Assembly (NCBI GenBank): GCA_046704385.1
Contig: JBJKSB010000029.1
Span: forward strand, 1-64,000
DNA from: GH45 sp046704385
GTDB lineage: Bacteria; Bacteroidota; Bacteroidia; Bacteroidales; SZUA-534
DNA length: 64,000 nucleotides
Direction: 5' to 3'
A program made the translations under genes and the position numbers. Shown here piece by piece: positions 54,335 to 63,235 of this stretch. A model generated the notes under the pieces. The model had not been told where the DNA came from. It was given only the letters and a program-made list of their open reading frames with translations, and searched no databases. The stretch's first letter is position 1. Each line of letters opens with the position of its first letter.

Positions 54335-55456
54335 ATGAGTTCGAAAAAAATTAAAACTGAGAATCCCTTCAAATTTGGGTCAATAGTTGACGGTAAACAT
54401 TTTACAAATCGTGTAGACGAAATTACCCGGTTAAAAAACATTTTGAATAGTGCCAACCATTTAATATTAATTGCCCCCCGACGATTTGGTAAAACAAGTT
54501 TAGTGCAAAAAGCACTATCAAATATTAAGCAAAAGAGTATATATATGAATATGCAAACAGTAAATAGTGTTGACGAATTTGCGGCACTAATATTAAAAAA
54601 AGTATATAACCAATTTGGAATTGAACGATTAAAAAGCAAAATTAAAAATTTCAGAATAATCCCCGATTTAAGCATAAATCCAATTACCCAGGAGGTATCT
54701 GTTACATTTAATACCCAAACCGAAAATAATATGTATTTGCTTGAAGATGCCCTTAATATGATTAATAATCAGGCAGCAAAAAATAATAGGATTATTTGTG
54801 TTTTTGATGAATTCCAGGACATTGAACGTATCGACAAGAATCTGTCAGCACAATTACGGTCCATTATTCAAAATCATACAAATGTTAATTATATCTTTTT
54901 AGGAAGCCAGGAATCGATGATGAAATACATTTTTGAAAACAAGAAATCACCGTTTTATCATTTTGGTAGTTTATTGACGCTTAAACCCATCAGTAAAACA
55001 GATTTTTTTAATTTTATAAAACAAGGTTTTAACGAAACATCAGTAAACATAACTGATGACCAAATTAATGCCTTATTATCTTTTACTTCATGCCATCCTT
55101 ATTATACCCAGCAATTGGCTTTTAACGTGTGGAATACTGTCCAACTCAATAACTACAGTGATGATATTTTAGAAAATACTATTAGTCAGACAGTGCAGGT
55201 ACACGACTATGATTATGAAAGGTTATGGCAAAACCTTAATAATACTGACAGAAAAATAATTGCAGGTTTATGTAATTTAACATCAAGGCCTTTATCGTCA
55301 GAGTTTGGTAAAAAAACAGGGTTACACTCATCAAGTACCATATTAAGCGGGATTAAAAGGTTAATCGAAAAAGGTTATCTGATTTACAGCGATAATTCAT
55401 ATACTATTGAAGACCCTTATTTTAAACTATGGGTGAAAAATTTTATTAAACAATAG
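54335..55456 (+). CDS. P-loop ATPase (ATPase_2 / archaeal-type)
   Basis: About 373 residues from the ATG at 54335 (MSSKKIKTENPFKFGSIVDG). It opens with the usual F.FG..V....F.NR..E..RL pattern of this family. Walker A is IAPRRFGKTSLVQKA; Walker B is RIICVFDEFQDIERI; a sensor-type FLGSQESMM follows. A C-terminal winged helix (LSSEFGKKTGLHSSSTILSGIKRLIEKGYLI) probably binds nucleic acid or a partner. The family is common in archaea and Bacteroidetes and functionally obscure. It is followed by two Schlafen/AlbA_2 genes. Confidence 0.88.
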   Translation: MSSKKIKTENPFKFGSIVDGKHFTNRVDEITRLKNILNSANHLILIAPRRFGKTSLVQKALSNIKQKSIYMNMQTVNSVDEFAALILKKVYNQFGIERLKSKIKNFRIIPDLSINPITQEVSVTFNTQTENNMYLLEDALNMINNQAAKNNRIICVFDEFQDIERIDKNLSAQLRSIIQNHTNVNYIFLGSQESMMKYIFENKKSPFYHFGSLLTLKPISKTDFFNFIKQGFNETSVNITDDQINALLSFTSCHPYYTQQLAFNVWNTVQLNNYSDDILENTISQTVQVHDYDYERLWQNLNNTDRKIIAGLCNLTSRPLSSEFGKKTGLHSSSTILSGIKRLIEKGYLIYSDNSYTIEDPYFKLWVKNFIKQ

Positions 55457-55630
55457 AGGAAAATTTACTTAGCTGATACTGTAATATGCACCAAAGAGCA
55501 AACGGAGAGCACTGAGAAAAACACTATGCCCTCTGTGATTAAAAAATGATTCAATGCAAATAAACATTGAATACCCTATTAAACCCCAGCAGGGAATATC
55601 ACAAATTCTTTATTCAATGCAGTGACAACG

Positions 55631-55677
55631 GTGTAAGGATACATTTACCATATAATTCTATCATTCAATGGAAAAAG
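55631..55677 (+). repeat. 47-bp direct repeat, copy 1 (before the intact AlbA_2 gene)
   Basis: A block starting GTGTAAGGATACATTTACC and ending TTCAATGGAAAAAG matches 57182-57228 at 43 of 47 bases. In both places a TATCTTTG box follows 34-35 bp later. It probably marks a duplicated promoter or regulatory region. Confidence 0.8.
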
Positions 55678-55726
55678 ATTTTTATTTAAAATGAAGCATG
55701 AAAGAATCAATTATCTTTGCATGACT

Positions 55727-57109
55727 ATGACAAAAGAGGAGATAGATCATATTATCTACACGGGTGAAACTGAAAACCAGGAACTAAAAAGCTCATTTAA
55801 TAATAAGGTTCTTGAGTCGGTTGTGGCATTTGCCAATAAAAAAGGGGGAGTAATTTATATTGGCTTAAAAGAGAAGCAAGGAGTTGTTGGTGTTGATTTG
55901 GGGAAAGAAAGTGTACAGGGTTGGATTAATGAAATTAAAACAAAAACGGAACCATCAATAATTGTGGATGTTGATGTTGTTAATTTTGATAATAAAAACG
56001 TTGTAATCATTCGTGTTAACGAATATCCAATTAAGCCGGTTGCTTATAAAGGAAGATATTTTATCCGTAAACAGAATTCAAACCACCAATTAAACATTAA
56101 TGAGATAAACGACCTGTTTCATTTTTCATTACAATCGTCATGGGATAGCTACGAATTTAAAGATGCGGTACTAGATGATTTAGACTTGAATAAAGTGCAA
56201 AAATTTATTGATAAGGTAAATACCGCGGAGCGCTTTTCACTAAAAGGCACGTGGCTGGAATGTTTAATTAAATTAAAGCTAATTAAGAACAATAAACCCA
56301 CCAATGCTGCTATGCTTCTGTTCTCAAAAGAAGATTTATTAGTTAATGTGCATATTGGAAGGTTCAGGTCACCTGCTTTAATAGTTGATGATCGCTTATT
56401 AAGAGGCGATTTGTTTGAGTTGGTTGAACAAACCATGAGATATATTATCAGCCAGATAAAAGTAGCCTTTGAATTTACCGGTAAACCGGAACGTACTGAG
56501 ATTTTTGAATATCCGTTGGAAGCTTTGCGTGAGTTGGTTATTAATGCCATTATCCATCGCGATTATACCAATTCATCCGATATTCAGATTAAAATATTTG
56601 ACAACGAAATCACCATTTTTAATCCGGGCACATTATTTGGCGGACTAACTATTGAAGATTTGAAAACGAATTTCTATCAGGCTCAATCCAGGAATAAACT
56701 GATCACGGAAGCTTTCTATCTTACCAAAGATATTGAAAAATACGGCAGTGGATACAGAAGGGTGAGGGATGAAATAGCGGAATACCCTACAATGAAACTT
56801 GATTTTATGGAAACGAGTGGAGGTTATTTGGTCAAGGTTAGTTATGAAAATCAAAAAACAAGCTTAAAGGATGTCGGTTTATATGTCGGTTTAAATGTCG
56901 GTTTAAATGTCGGTTTAAACCTGGAGGATATTCAAAAACAAATTTTAAGGAAAATAGAGAATGATCCTGAAATAACTATAGTTACTCTTTCAGAAAAGTT
57001 AAATATAACTACCCGGACAGTGGAACGAAACCTTGATGTTTTAAAAAAGAAAAATATAATTGAACGAATGGGATCAAAGAAAAAAGGATACTGGAAAATT
57101 ATTGAATAA
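55727..57109 (+). CDS. Schlafen/AlbA_2-domain DNA-binding protein (RecG-like family)
   Basis: About 460 residues from the ATG at 55727 (MTKEEIDHIIYTGETENQELK); ATGs at 55721 and 55691 are in frame, but the TATCTTTG box at 55712-55719 would lie inside the longer reading. The AlbA_2 domain has the ENQELKSSFNNKVLESVVAFANKKGGVIYIGL block. A central part has the GHKL-like PLEALRELVINAIIHRDYTN motif. The C-terminus is a winged helix (ITVVTLSEKLNITTRTVERNLDVLKKK). The linker between them holds four 12-bp tandem units giving VGLYVGLNVGLNVGLN. The family is called putative transcription regulator/DNA binding; role unknown. Confidence 0.88.
   Translation: MTKEEIDHIIYTGETENQELKSSFNNKVLESVVAFANKKGGVIYIGLKEKQGVVGVDLGKESVQGWINEIKTKTEPSIIVDVDVVNFDNKNVVIIRVNEYPIKPVAYKGRYFIRKQNSNHQLNINEINDLFHFSLQSSWDSYEFKDAVLDDLDLNKVQKFIDKVNTAERFSLKGTWLECLIKLKLIKNNKPTNAAMLLFSKEDLLVNVHIGRFRSPALIVDDRLLRGDLFELVEQTMRYIISQIKVAFEFTGKPERTEIFEYPLEALRELVINAIIHRDYTNSSDIQIKIFDNEITIFNPGTLFGGLTIEDLKTNFYQAQSRNKLITEAFYLTKDIEKYGSGYRRVRDEIAEYPTMKLDFMETSGGYLVKVSYENQKTSLKDVGLYVGLNVGLNVGLNLEDIQKQILRKIENDPEITIVTLSEKLNITTRTVERNLDVLKKKNIIERMGSKKKGYWKIIE
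56871..56918. repeat. Four tandem 12-bp units within the AlbA_2 gene
   Basis: The unit ATGTCGGTTTAA repeats four times (first copy ends TTTAT) and stays in frame, coding for VGLN-type tetrapeptides in the linker before the winged helix. A repeat of the same kind, 12-bp GATGTCGTAAAA twice, lies in the second AlbA_2 gene at 58548-58571. Confidence 0.92.
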
Positions 57110-57181
57110 TTTTACCATCAGGAACACTAGGCACACAAAGAAAAAAACGCAGTACTCTCTGTGTCCCCTGCCATGACGATA

Positions 57182-57228
57182 GTGTAAGGATGCGTTTACC
57201 CTATAATTCTACCATTCAATGGAAAAAG
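57182..57228 (+). repeat. 47-bp direct repeat, copy 2 (before the broken AlbA_2 gene)
   Basis: It matches 55631-55677 at 43 of 47 bases, and is also followed by TATCTTTG (57264-57271) at the same spacing. It precedes the second AlbA_2 gene by about 90 bp. Confidence 0.8.
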
Positions 57229-57965
57229 TATAAGCGTGATTACTGAGCAAAGCAATAGAACAGTATCTTTGTAATAATTAAAAAAGGATACACCTGTGTT
57301 GGTAGTGAAATAACAATGGAAAAGCAAAATATTGAATATAAGCGGGAATGGAAAGATGAATATCTGAAATGGATATGTGGTTTTGCCAATGCCGCCGGAG
57401 GTAAAATATACATTGGTATTGATGATGATGGTTCAATATTTCATTTATCGAATATTAAAAAGCTGCTTGAGGATTTACCCAATAAAATTATCAATTATTC
57501 AGGGATTGTTGCAGATATCAATTTGCTTGGCAACGATCCTGATTTTTATATTGAAATTATTGTATCAGCTTCTGATGTGCCGGTTTCCTATAAAGGGGTT
57601 TATCATTTACGATCGGGAAGCACTAAACAAGAGTTAAAAGGAAGTGCCTTAACGCAATTTCTTTTGAAAAAGGCAGGAAAAACCTGGGATGATATGGTTT
57701 GTGAGGGTGCCACACTAGATGATATCGACCCGGCAGCTATTCAATATTTCATAAATAAGGCATCGCAGAAAAAACGTGTAGCCGACAATATACAAAATGA
57801 TCCATTACCGATATTACTGGAAAACCTGAATTTAATGAAGAAGGATGGGAGCCTTAAAAATGCAGCAATCCTTTTATTTGGGAAAAAACCCATGCGTTTT
57901 ATAAAGGATTACAACGGATTGAGACGTTGGAAATTCCGGAAGATGCGTTTCGGGAGGCTGTATTT

Positions 57966-58244
57966 ACCCCGTTAGATAGATAAGATATGAAATATTATGT
58001 TTATGTGCTTCAAAGTGAAAAAGATAATTATTTTTATGTTGGATATACAAAAGATATAGACAACAGAATTCAACAACATAATTCAGGTCAGGTGATTTCT
58101 ACAAAAAGCAGAAGACCATTAAAGATTGTATATTATGAAGTCTGTTTTAACCAACAAGACGCAACACATAGAGAAAAAGTATTTAAAAACATCATGGGGC
58201 AAAAGATATATAAAAAGCAGGTTGAAGAATTATCTAACGGGGTG
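57966..58244 (+). mobile_element. GIY-YIG mini-element with 13-bp perfect terminal inverted repeats
   Basis: ACCCCGTTAGATA (57966-57978) and its exact reverse complement TATCTAACGGGGT (58231-58243) bound an insert of 279 bp (93 codons, in phase). Removing it joins TTT (57963-57965) to AAC (58245-58247) and restores REAVF-NSIIHKDY, the expected family sequence, so the ends are defined by the host reading frame. The only gene inside is a GIY-YIG nuclease, in the same frame as the host. No transposase is present. It resembles a self-mobilising homing-type cassette or mini-transposon. Confidence 0.8.
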
Positions 58245-58319
58245 AACTCGATTATTCATAAAGATTATATGGGGACTTCCATTCAACTGAGTGTTTACAA
58301 CCACAAACTCGTTTTATAG
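57987..58319 (+). CDS. GIY-YIG nuclease family protein
   Basis: The open frame starts at ATG 57987 (MKYYVYVLQSEKDNYFYVGY), giving the GIY-YIG core as YVY...YVG, with the Arg in TKDIDNRIQQHNSG and the REKVFKNIMG helix carrying the Glu. About the first 85 residues belong to the nuclease; the final 25 (NSIIHKDYMGTSIQLSVYN onward) come from the AlbA_2 gene into which it reads, so the natural end is lost or was always supplied by the host. Small UvrC/SLX1-like GIY-YIG proteins are numerous in Bacteroidetes and some are mobile. It would cut one or both DNA strands, perhaps at its own insertion site; inference. Confidence 0.88.
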   Translation: MKYYVYVLQSEKDNYFYVGYTKDIDNRIQQHNSGQVISTKSRRPLKIVYYEVCFNQQDATHREKVFKNIMGQKIYKKQVEELSNGVNSIIHKDYMGTSIQLSVYNHKLVL

Positions 58320-58547
58320 AATGAAGGTCGCTTACCTGAAGGTTATACTATCGAAACTTTGCTTGATAAACACCCGTCGAAACCACATAATAAGAAAATT
58401 GCAGATATATTTTTTAAGGCTGGTTTTATTGAAGCTTGGGGTAGGGGAATTTTAAGAATTATAAATGATTTTAGAAAAGTTGGGCTGCCTGATCCATTAT
58501 TAGAAGAAACAATGGGTGGAATTATGGTAACGATTTATCGTGGTAAA

Positions 58548-58571
58548 GATGTCGTAAAAGATGTCGTAAAA
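58548..58571. repeat. Two tandem 12-bp units in the broken AlbA_2 gene
   Basis: GATGTCGTAAAA occurs twice in a row, then a drifted third copy (GATAAGGATAAA). In frame it codes for DVVK tetrapeptides in the linker before the winged helix, the same place as the repeat in the neighbouring intact gene. Confidence 0.9.
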
Positions 58572-58765
58572 GATAAGGATAAAGAAGTAATTAATTTAAT
58601 TATTCAGGATAATACCATTACAGCCAATAAAATAGGAGAAATAATGAAAATAAGTAGCAGGACTGCTCAAAGAATTCTGGAAAACCTACAAAATCAAAAA
58701 AGAATTGAACGTATTGGTGGCCGTAAAGAGGGTCATTGGGTAATAATTGAATTATAATAAAAACA

Positions 58766-60088
58766 TTGCAAAGCATAACAAAAAATATTGCCATAACCCT
58801 TACTGCACAAGTACCGGCTATTGTCTTTGGAATTATATCCGGAATTTTAACCACCCGTTTATTAGGGCCTGAGGGGAAAGGGGTGTTTGCTTTATACCTG
58901 GCTAATGTTGAAATACTTGCTTTACTTTTTTCTTTTGGTACTGAGCAGGGGATAGTATATTTTATTTCAAATAAAAAAATTAATGTTTATAAAATCCAGG
59001 CATTATCTATTATCGTTTTTCTGGTATCAATTCTATTGAATTCTACCTTCATTTTTATGACAAGTAGTAATCTGGTTTTCATTAAGGACTACTCGGGCAT
59101 TTTTTTTAGGTTATATGTATTATTACTTTTTATTCTGACATTTTATAACTCCCTTATCATTGCTTTTCTAAAGGCAAAAAAGAAGTTTAAACAAATTAGT
59201 TTTATCACAATTATTAGTACCAGCATAAATCTTATATCTTTCTTGACATATTTTTTATTGGTCAGATTCAATAAAGTAGAGAATTCAATCCGATTCGTTT
59301 TTATAATAGGTTTTTGTTTAATAATAATAAACGGAATTATTTATTCATTCTATTTTACAAGAAATTATAAGTTTAAACCCAATTTTAAAATTAGTTTAAA
59401 TAGTGATGTTTTACCATTTTATAAATTTTCTTTTTTGGGTTATGCAGGAATGCTTGTAAACTTTTTGAATTATCGGTTTGATATTTGGTTAGTATCGTAT
59501 TTCAAAGGAGCGATACAGTTGGGTTTTTATTCATTGGCCGTTAATTTTTCGCAATTGATAATGTTATTTTCCAGGATATTTTCAGGGGTTATGACTCCTT
59601 ATTTAGCATCAAGTAATACAAGAATAAGAAACAGTATATTTCTAACCTATTCAAGAATTAATTTTAGCATTATCGTTTTAATAGTAGTTGTTCTGTCTTT
59701 TACAGGCGATTACCTTCTGGTTTTTATGTATGGCGTTGATTTTGCAGAATCGGTAGCGCCTTTTAAAATTCTTTTAGCCGGGATGATTTTTACCGGAGCC
59801 TCGCAAATCTATTCTGCATATGTATCAACATCAGGCCGAAATGATCTGTGTTTATATACAAACTTAATTGGTCTTTTTTTTACTGTGGTGCTTGATTTTA
59901 TATTAATTCCAAGGTATGGTATTGTTGGTTCTGCGTATGCAACGGCTATTTCATATTTTACTATATTTCTTACATATTTGCTTTTTATTTCTACAAAACT
60001 GAATGTTAATATTACATCTATGTTTATTATTCAACGCACGGACTTTTCCTATATAATGAGAGGAGTTTGTGAGAAAGATAGTGAATGA
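58766..60088 (+). CDS. Polysaccharide flippase (Wzx/MATE-like)
   Basis: A 440-residue membrane protein with 12 or more hydrophobic segments. Its start, QSITKNIAITLTAQVPAIVFGIISG followed by LTTRLLGPEGKGVFALYLA, is the standard opening of oligosaccharide flippases that move lipid-linked repeat units across the inner membrane. The only possible start is TTG at 58766, since a TGA stop lies six codons upstream and no ATG intervenes. The C-terminal end (GVCEKDSE) is charged. It opens a run of polysaccharide genes whose DNA is visibly richer in A/T than the hydrogenase region, in keeping with horizontal exchange. Confidence 0.92.
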   Translation: MQSITKNIAITLTAQVPAIVFGIISGILTTRLLGPEGKGVFALYLANVEILALLFSFGTEQGIVYFISNKKINVYKIQALSIIVFLVSILLNSTFIFMTSSNLVFIKDYSGIFFRLYVLLLFILTFYNSLIIAFLKAKKKFKQISFITIISTSINLISFLTYFLLVRFNKVENSIRFVFIIGFCLIIINGIIYSFYFTRNYKFKPNFKISLNSDVLPFYKFSFLGYAGMLVNFLNYRFDIWLVSYFKGAIQLGFYSLAVNFSQLIMLFSRIFSGVMTPYLASSNTRIRNSIFLTYSRINFSIIVLIVVVLSFTGDYLLVFMYGVDFAESVAPFKILLAGMIFTGASQIYSAYVSTSGRNDLCLYTNLIGLFFTVVLDFILIPRYGIVGSAYATAISYFTIFLTYLLFISTKLNVNITSMFIIQRTDFSYIMRGVCEKDSE

Positions 60089-60179
60089 TAGGAAACTCAT
60101 CATATAGCTGTTTAAGTAGAAATTATTTTTAGGCTGGTTGAAATTTTATTATTAAGCACTACGTAAAGTTATTTAATAA

Positions 60180-61073
60180 GTGGAGAATCTAACAAAACCC
60201 ATATTGACTATCGGATTACCTTTATATAATGACATTAAATTTATTAAAAGGACTCTAAACAGTATATTAAATCAATCTTTTACCGATTTTATATTACATA
60301 TTGCTGATGATTATTCAACAGATGGTTCCGCGGATGTATGTAAAAAATATATGTTAAATGATAAAAGAATTGTATACGAAAGACATACAAGGAACATTGG
60401 AATTTCGCGAAATATGGAATACTTACTCCATAAGGCAAAATCAAAATATTTTATTTGGGCTGGTGATGATGATATTATGCATCCGAAATTTGTTGAAACG
60501 CTTATTCTGGGAATGGAACAAAATAGTCATTGTATTGTAGGTTTTACTCCAACAGTAAATATAGATGAAAACGATAAAATCATTTCAAAAGTAAAATCTA
60601 TTGATTATTCGGGAAAGAGTCCTTATGAAAGAATTCGAAAATTAATTACAACATTCGAAGATGCATGTGGTTATGGTATCTTTCTAAGAGAAAAAATACA
60701 AGATGTTAAATTTCCAGTGTGGATATGGCCTAATTCGAATTTGGCCTATAATAACATATATCCAACAATATGTTATTATTTATCTAAAGGTGATTATGTT
60801 TTAATGGGAAAAGAACCGTTGTTTTTTAATAGAATAAAAGAACCTAAAAATATTAACCATATCGATTATTTAAAGAAATATTTATTTAGAGGATGGATGG
60901 CGTTTATAATTTGGAAAATTAATTTGGTCTTATTCTCTTTTCATCAAATTAAGAGGGGGAAAAATATATTTTTTGCATTGAAAATGTTCCCGGAATTAGT
61001 TTACTTTTGGTTCTGGAGGCCTTTTGTAAGTGAAACAAAACACAGAATGAAATTTTTTAAGAAGTATAGGTAA
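60180..61073 (+). CDS. Glycosyltransferase family 2
   Basis: A 297-residue GT-A enzyme. The start is a GTG at 60180 (VENLTKPILTIGLPLYNDIKF). The nucleotide-sugar domain reads ILTIGLPLYNDIKFIKRTLNS, HIADDYSTDGS (the Asp of the first motif) and FIWAGDDDIMHP (the metal-binding DxD). A C-terminal extension has no membrane helix of note. It elongates a surface glycan from an NDP-sugar; linkage unknown. It follows the flippase gene by 91 bp and precedes the next GT by 9 bp. Confidence 0.92.
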   Translation: MENLTKPILTIGLPLYNDIKFIKRTLNSILNQSFTDFILHIADDYSTDGSADVCKKYMLNDKRIVYERHTRNIGISRNMEYLLHKAKSKYFIWAGDDDIMHPKFVETLILGMEQNSHCIVGFTPTVNIDENDKIISKVKSIDYSGKSPYERIRKLITTFEDACGYGIFLREKIQDVKFPVWIWPNSNLAYNNIYPTICYYLSKGDYVLMGKEPLFFNRIKEPKNINHIDYLKKYLFRGWMAFIIWKINLVLFSFHQIKRGKNIFFALKMFPELVYFWFWRPFVSETKHRMKFFKKYR

Positions 61074-61082
61074 GGGATATAA

Positions 61083-62126
61083 ATGAAATTGCGAAATAAA
61101 ACAATATTGATAATATCAAATGAACCTTGGGGAGATATTTGGTATTCAAAACACAATTGGGCTTTTGAATTATCGAATCTAAATGAAGTGTTTTTTATTG
61201 ATCCACCATTGAGATGGAATTTCCTTGATTTCTTTAAAACGAATATCAGGATTGAAACATATACAAATAATCTTAAAATATTTCGCTATAATAATCGCAT
61301 TCCTTTTACACGATTTAATGTGTTTTTTACATTAAATGAGTTGTTTATCTATAAAGCATTAAATAAGTTTTTAAGTGATAAAAAAGATGTGATATTTTGG
61401 ACTTTTGATCCATACAGGTTAATAAATCCAAGAAAGTTAAAAGTTGAAAAAGCAATACATTTTATTACTGATAAATATCGAATAAAAAGAGAATTTATTT
61501 TAACTAAAAATGTTGATTATCATTTCACAATTTCACAGGTTTTGTCGGATAGATTAAATATAGGAAATCCATTAGTACTATCTCATGGCATTTCAGAAAC
61601 AGAATTTTCTATAGATACATTAATCGCAGATTCGTATATTTTATATATAGGGAATATTGATCAACGTTTGGATTATAAGGTAATAGAGTCGCTTATAAAA
61701 TCGTTTCCAGAAGAAAAGTTCTTATTTATTGGAAAAAGAATCAATGTGGATAATGAGTTTCTTTTTAAGAAGAAATATCTCAACTTTGTTTGTCATGAAC
61801 CAGTCCATTTTAAAAAACTTAAGAATTATATTGCTCAGGCAAAAGTTTGCTTAGCCCCCATGAAGTTAGATGTTAGAGGTAATAATATAAACCATCATAA
61901 ACTTTTACAATATTTAGCTTTCGGAAAACCTGTTTTAGCAGCAAAATTTAGTGATTACTCTGATAATAAATTATTAATAGAATATGAAACTATTAATGAT
62001 GCAATAGTAAAATTGAGATATTTATTGAAAAATCCAGAGCCACCTGAAATATTAAAGAACAGAATAGCTTATGCAAAAAAGCACACTTATAGAAGTTTAA
62101 TTAATAAAATTGAAAATTTTATTTAA
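61083..62126 (+). CDS. Glycosyltransferase, GT-B type
   Basis: A 347-residue protein with a two-Rossmann GT-B shape: SNEPWGDIWYSKHNWAFELS at the start and, in the C-terminal half, SYILYIGNIDQRLDYKVIESL, CLAPMKLDVRGNNINHHKLLQYLAFGKPVLA. The latter holds the conserved nucleotide-sugar site of group 1-like enzymes. The start at ATG 61083 comes 9 bp after the preceding stop and 2 bp separates its stop from the next gene. It belongs with the polysaccharide unit. Confidence 0.85.
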   Translation: MKLRNKTILIISNEPWGDIWYSKHNWAFELSNLNEVFFIDPPLRWNFLDFFKTNIRIETYTNNLKIFRYNNRIPFTRFNVFFTLNELFIYKALNKFLSDKKDVIFWTFDPYRLINPRKLKVEKAIHFITDKYRIKREFILTKNVDYHFTISQVLSDRLNIGNPLVLSHGISETEFSIDTLIADSYILYIGNIDQRLDYKVIESLIKSFPEEKFLFIGKRINVDNEFLFKKKYLNFVCHEPVHFKKLKNYIAQAKVCLAPMKLDVRGNNINHHKLLQYLAFGKPVLAAKFSDYSDNKLLIEYETINDAIVKLRYLLKNPEPPEILKNRIAYAKKHTYRSLINKIENFI

Positions 62127-62128
62127 TT

Positions 62129-63235
62129 ATGCATATTGTACTGGCAATAGCCAACAATTCTTCAGTCCCATACTTTAACTGGTTTGCGGAAAAGGCATCT
62201 GAGACCCGGGAACATACTTTTAGTTTCTTAGCTTTATATCCTGAAAAGCCAGAAATGATTGAAGATGTTACAAAATATGGATGGGAATGTTATTGGATTA
62301 AATTTGATTGTAGCAGAAGAAAATCAAATATGGTTAAGGCTTGTTATGAAGGGTATAAATTATTTAAAAGGCTAAAACCAGATGTGGTTCATACCAACCT
62401 TTTTGATGATTCGCTTCCTTTATTATTTGCAGCAAGGCTAGCCGGTGTAAAAAAAAGGGTAATAATTAAAGCAGATACCACCTTTCATTATTTTAATACT
62501 CCAATTTGGGTTTGGGCCGATAAGTTTAACAATTGGAATGCAACAGATATTATACCCCCATCAAATGAAGCAAAGCAATTTATAATTGAAAAAGAAAAAG
62601 CAAATCCTAAAAAAATCACCATGATTCATCATGGTATTCCTTCAAAATTATTTACCTTAAGTTCTGATGATATTAAATCAAAGCTCATTAGAAAATACAA
62701 TCTTGAGGGAAAAATAATAATTGGAACAGTAGCTAGGCTGATTGAATGGAAAGGTTATCGATATATTATTAAGGCAGCATCACAAATAGTAAAAAAGTAT
62801 CCTAATGCTGTTTTTATGTTTGTTGGTGAAGGAGATCAAAAAAACGAATTGGTTGAACTTTCAAAAAAGCATAAAGTTGAAAACAATATAATTTTTACAG
62901 GTTGGATGGATCGGGAATGGATTCCTTCGTTTTATTCGCTTTTAGACGTTTATGTACACGCTGCCAGTTTTGAACCTTTTGGCTTTGTAATTCCTGAAGC
63001 TATGATGAACGGAGCACCCGTGGTATCAACACCAACAGGTTCTGCTTTGGATGCTATTGTGCATAAAGAAAATGGTTATTTATGTAAATACAAAGATCCG
63101 GAAAGTTTGGCAGAGGGAATAGAATATGCTATTGAAAAAGGAAATGAGTTTAAGGTTAAAGGTAAAGAAACTGCATTTTCAATGTACGAGTTTGACTTAA
63201 TGTTTAATAATTATATAAAACTCTATAATGATTAA
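62129..63235 (+). CDS. Glycosyltransferase family 4
   Basis: A 368-residue GT-B enzyme. The C-terminal half carries the GT4 hallmarks: GTVARLIEWKGYRYIIKAAS, FVGEGDQKNELVEL, and the EPFGFVIPEAMMNGAPVVST motif with the E(x7)E pair binding the donor sugar. The N-terminal DVVHTNLFDDSLP block is typical. Its stop overlaps the start of the methyltransferase gene by 8 bp, so the operon is tight. Confidence 0.94.
   Translation: MHIVLAIANNSSVPYFNWFAEKASETREHTFSFLALYPEKPEMIEDVTKYGWECYWIKFDCSRRKSNMVKACYEGYKLFKRLKPDVVHTNLFDDSLPLLFAARLAGVKKRVIIKADTTFHYFNTPIWVWADKFNNWNATDIIPPSNEAKQFIIEKEKANPKKITMIHHGIPSKLFTLSSDDIKSKLIRKYNLEGKIIIGTVARLIEWKGYRYIIKAASQIVKKYPNAVFMFVGEGDQKNELVELSKKHKVENNIIFTGWMDREWIPSFYSLLDVYVHAASFEPFGFVIPEAMMNGAPVVSTPTGSALDAIVHKENGYLCKYKDPESLAEGIEYAIEKGNEFKVKGKETAFSMYEFDLMFNNYIKLYND

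Larger units (their letters stand above)
57316..58757 (+). pseudogene. Second Schlafen/AlbA_2 gene, broken by deletion, frameshift, insertion and nonsense
   Basis: The N-terminal part (57316 to about 57900) has the AlbA_2 domain (IEYKREWKDEYLKWICGFANAAGGKIYIGID). After AAILLFGKKPMRF the frame shifts; in the other frame the sequence continues YKGLQRIETLEIPEDAFREAVF (57900-57965), and by comparison with the family some 50 or more residues are missing at the joint. A 279-bp element carrying a GIY-YIG gene then intervenes. Beyond it the host frame resumes with NSIIHKDYMGTSIQLSVYN, but a TAG at 58317-58319 replaces the Trp of VLWNEGRLPEG. The remaining C-terminus (58359-58757) includes KHPSKPHNKKIADIFFKAG and a winged helix. 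It is a clear pseudogene; the insertion may be only one of several events. Confidence 0.88.

Noticed and set aside
56871..56918. Short regularly repeated units suggesting a CRISPR
   Set aside because: The units are 12 bp, directly abutting, in frame within a gene, with no spacers and no cas genes.
58359..58757. Separate 132-residue winged-helix protein
   Set aside because: Its start lies in the middle of an AlbA_2 domain motif (LLDKHPSKPHNKK) and the frame continues upstream past a TAG into matching host sequence; it is the tail of a broken gene.
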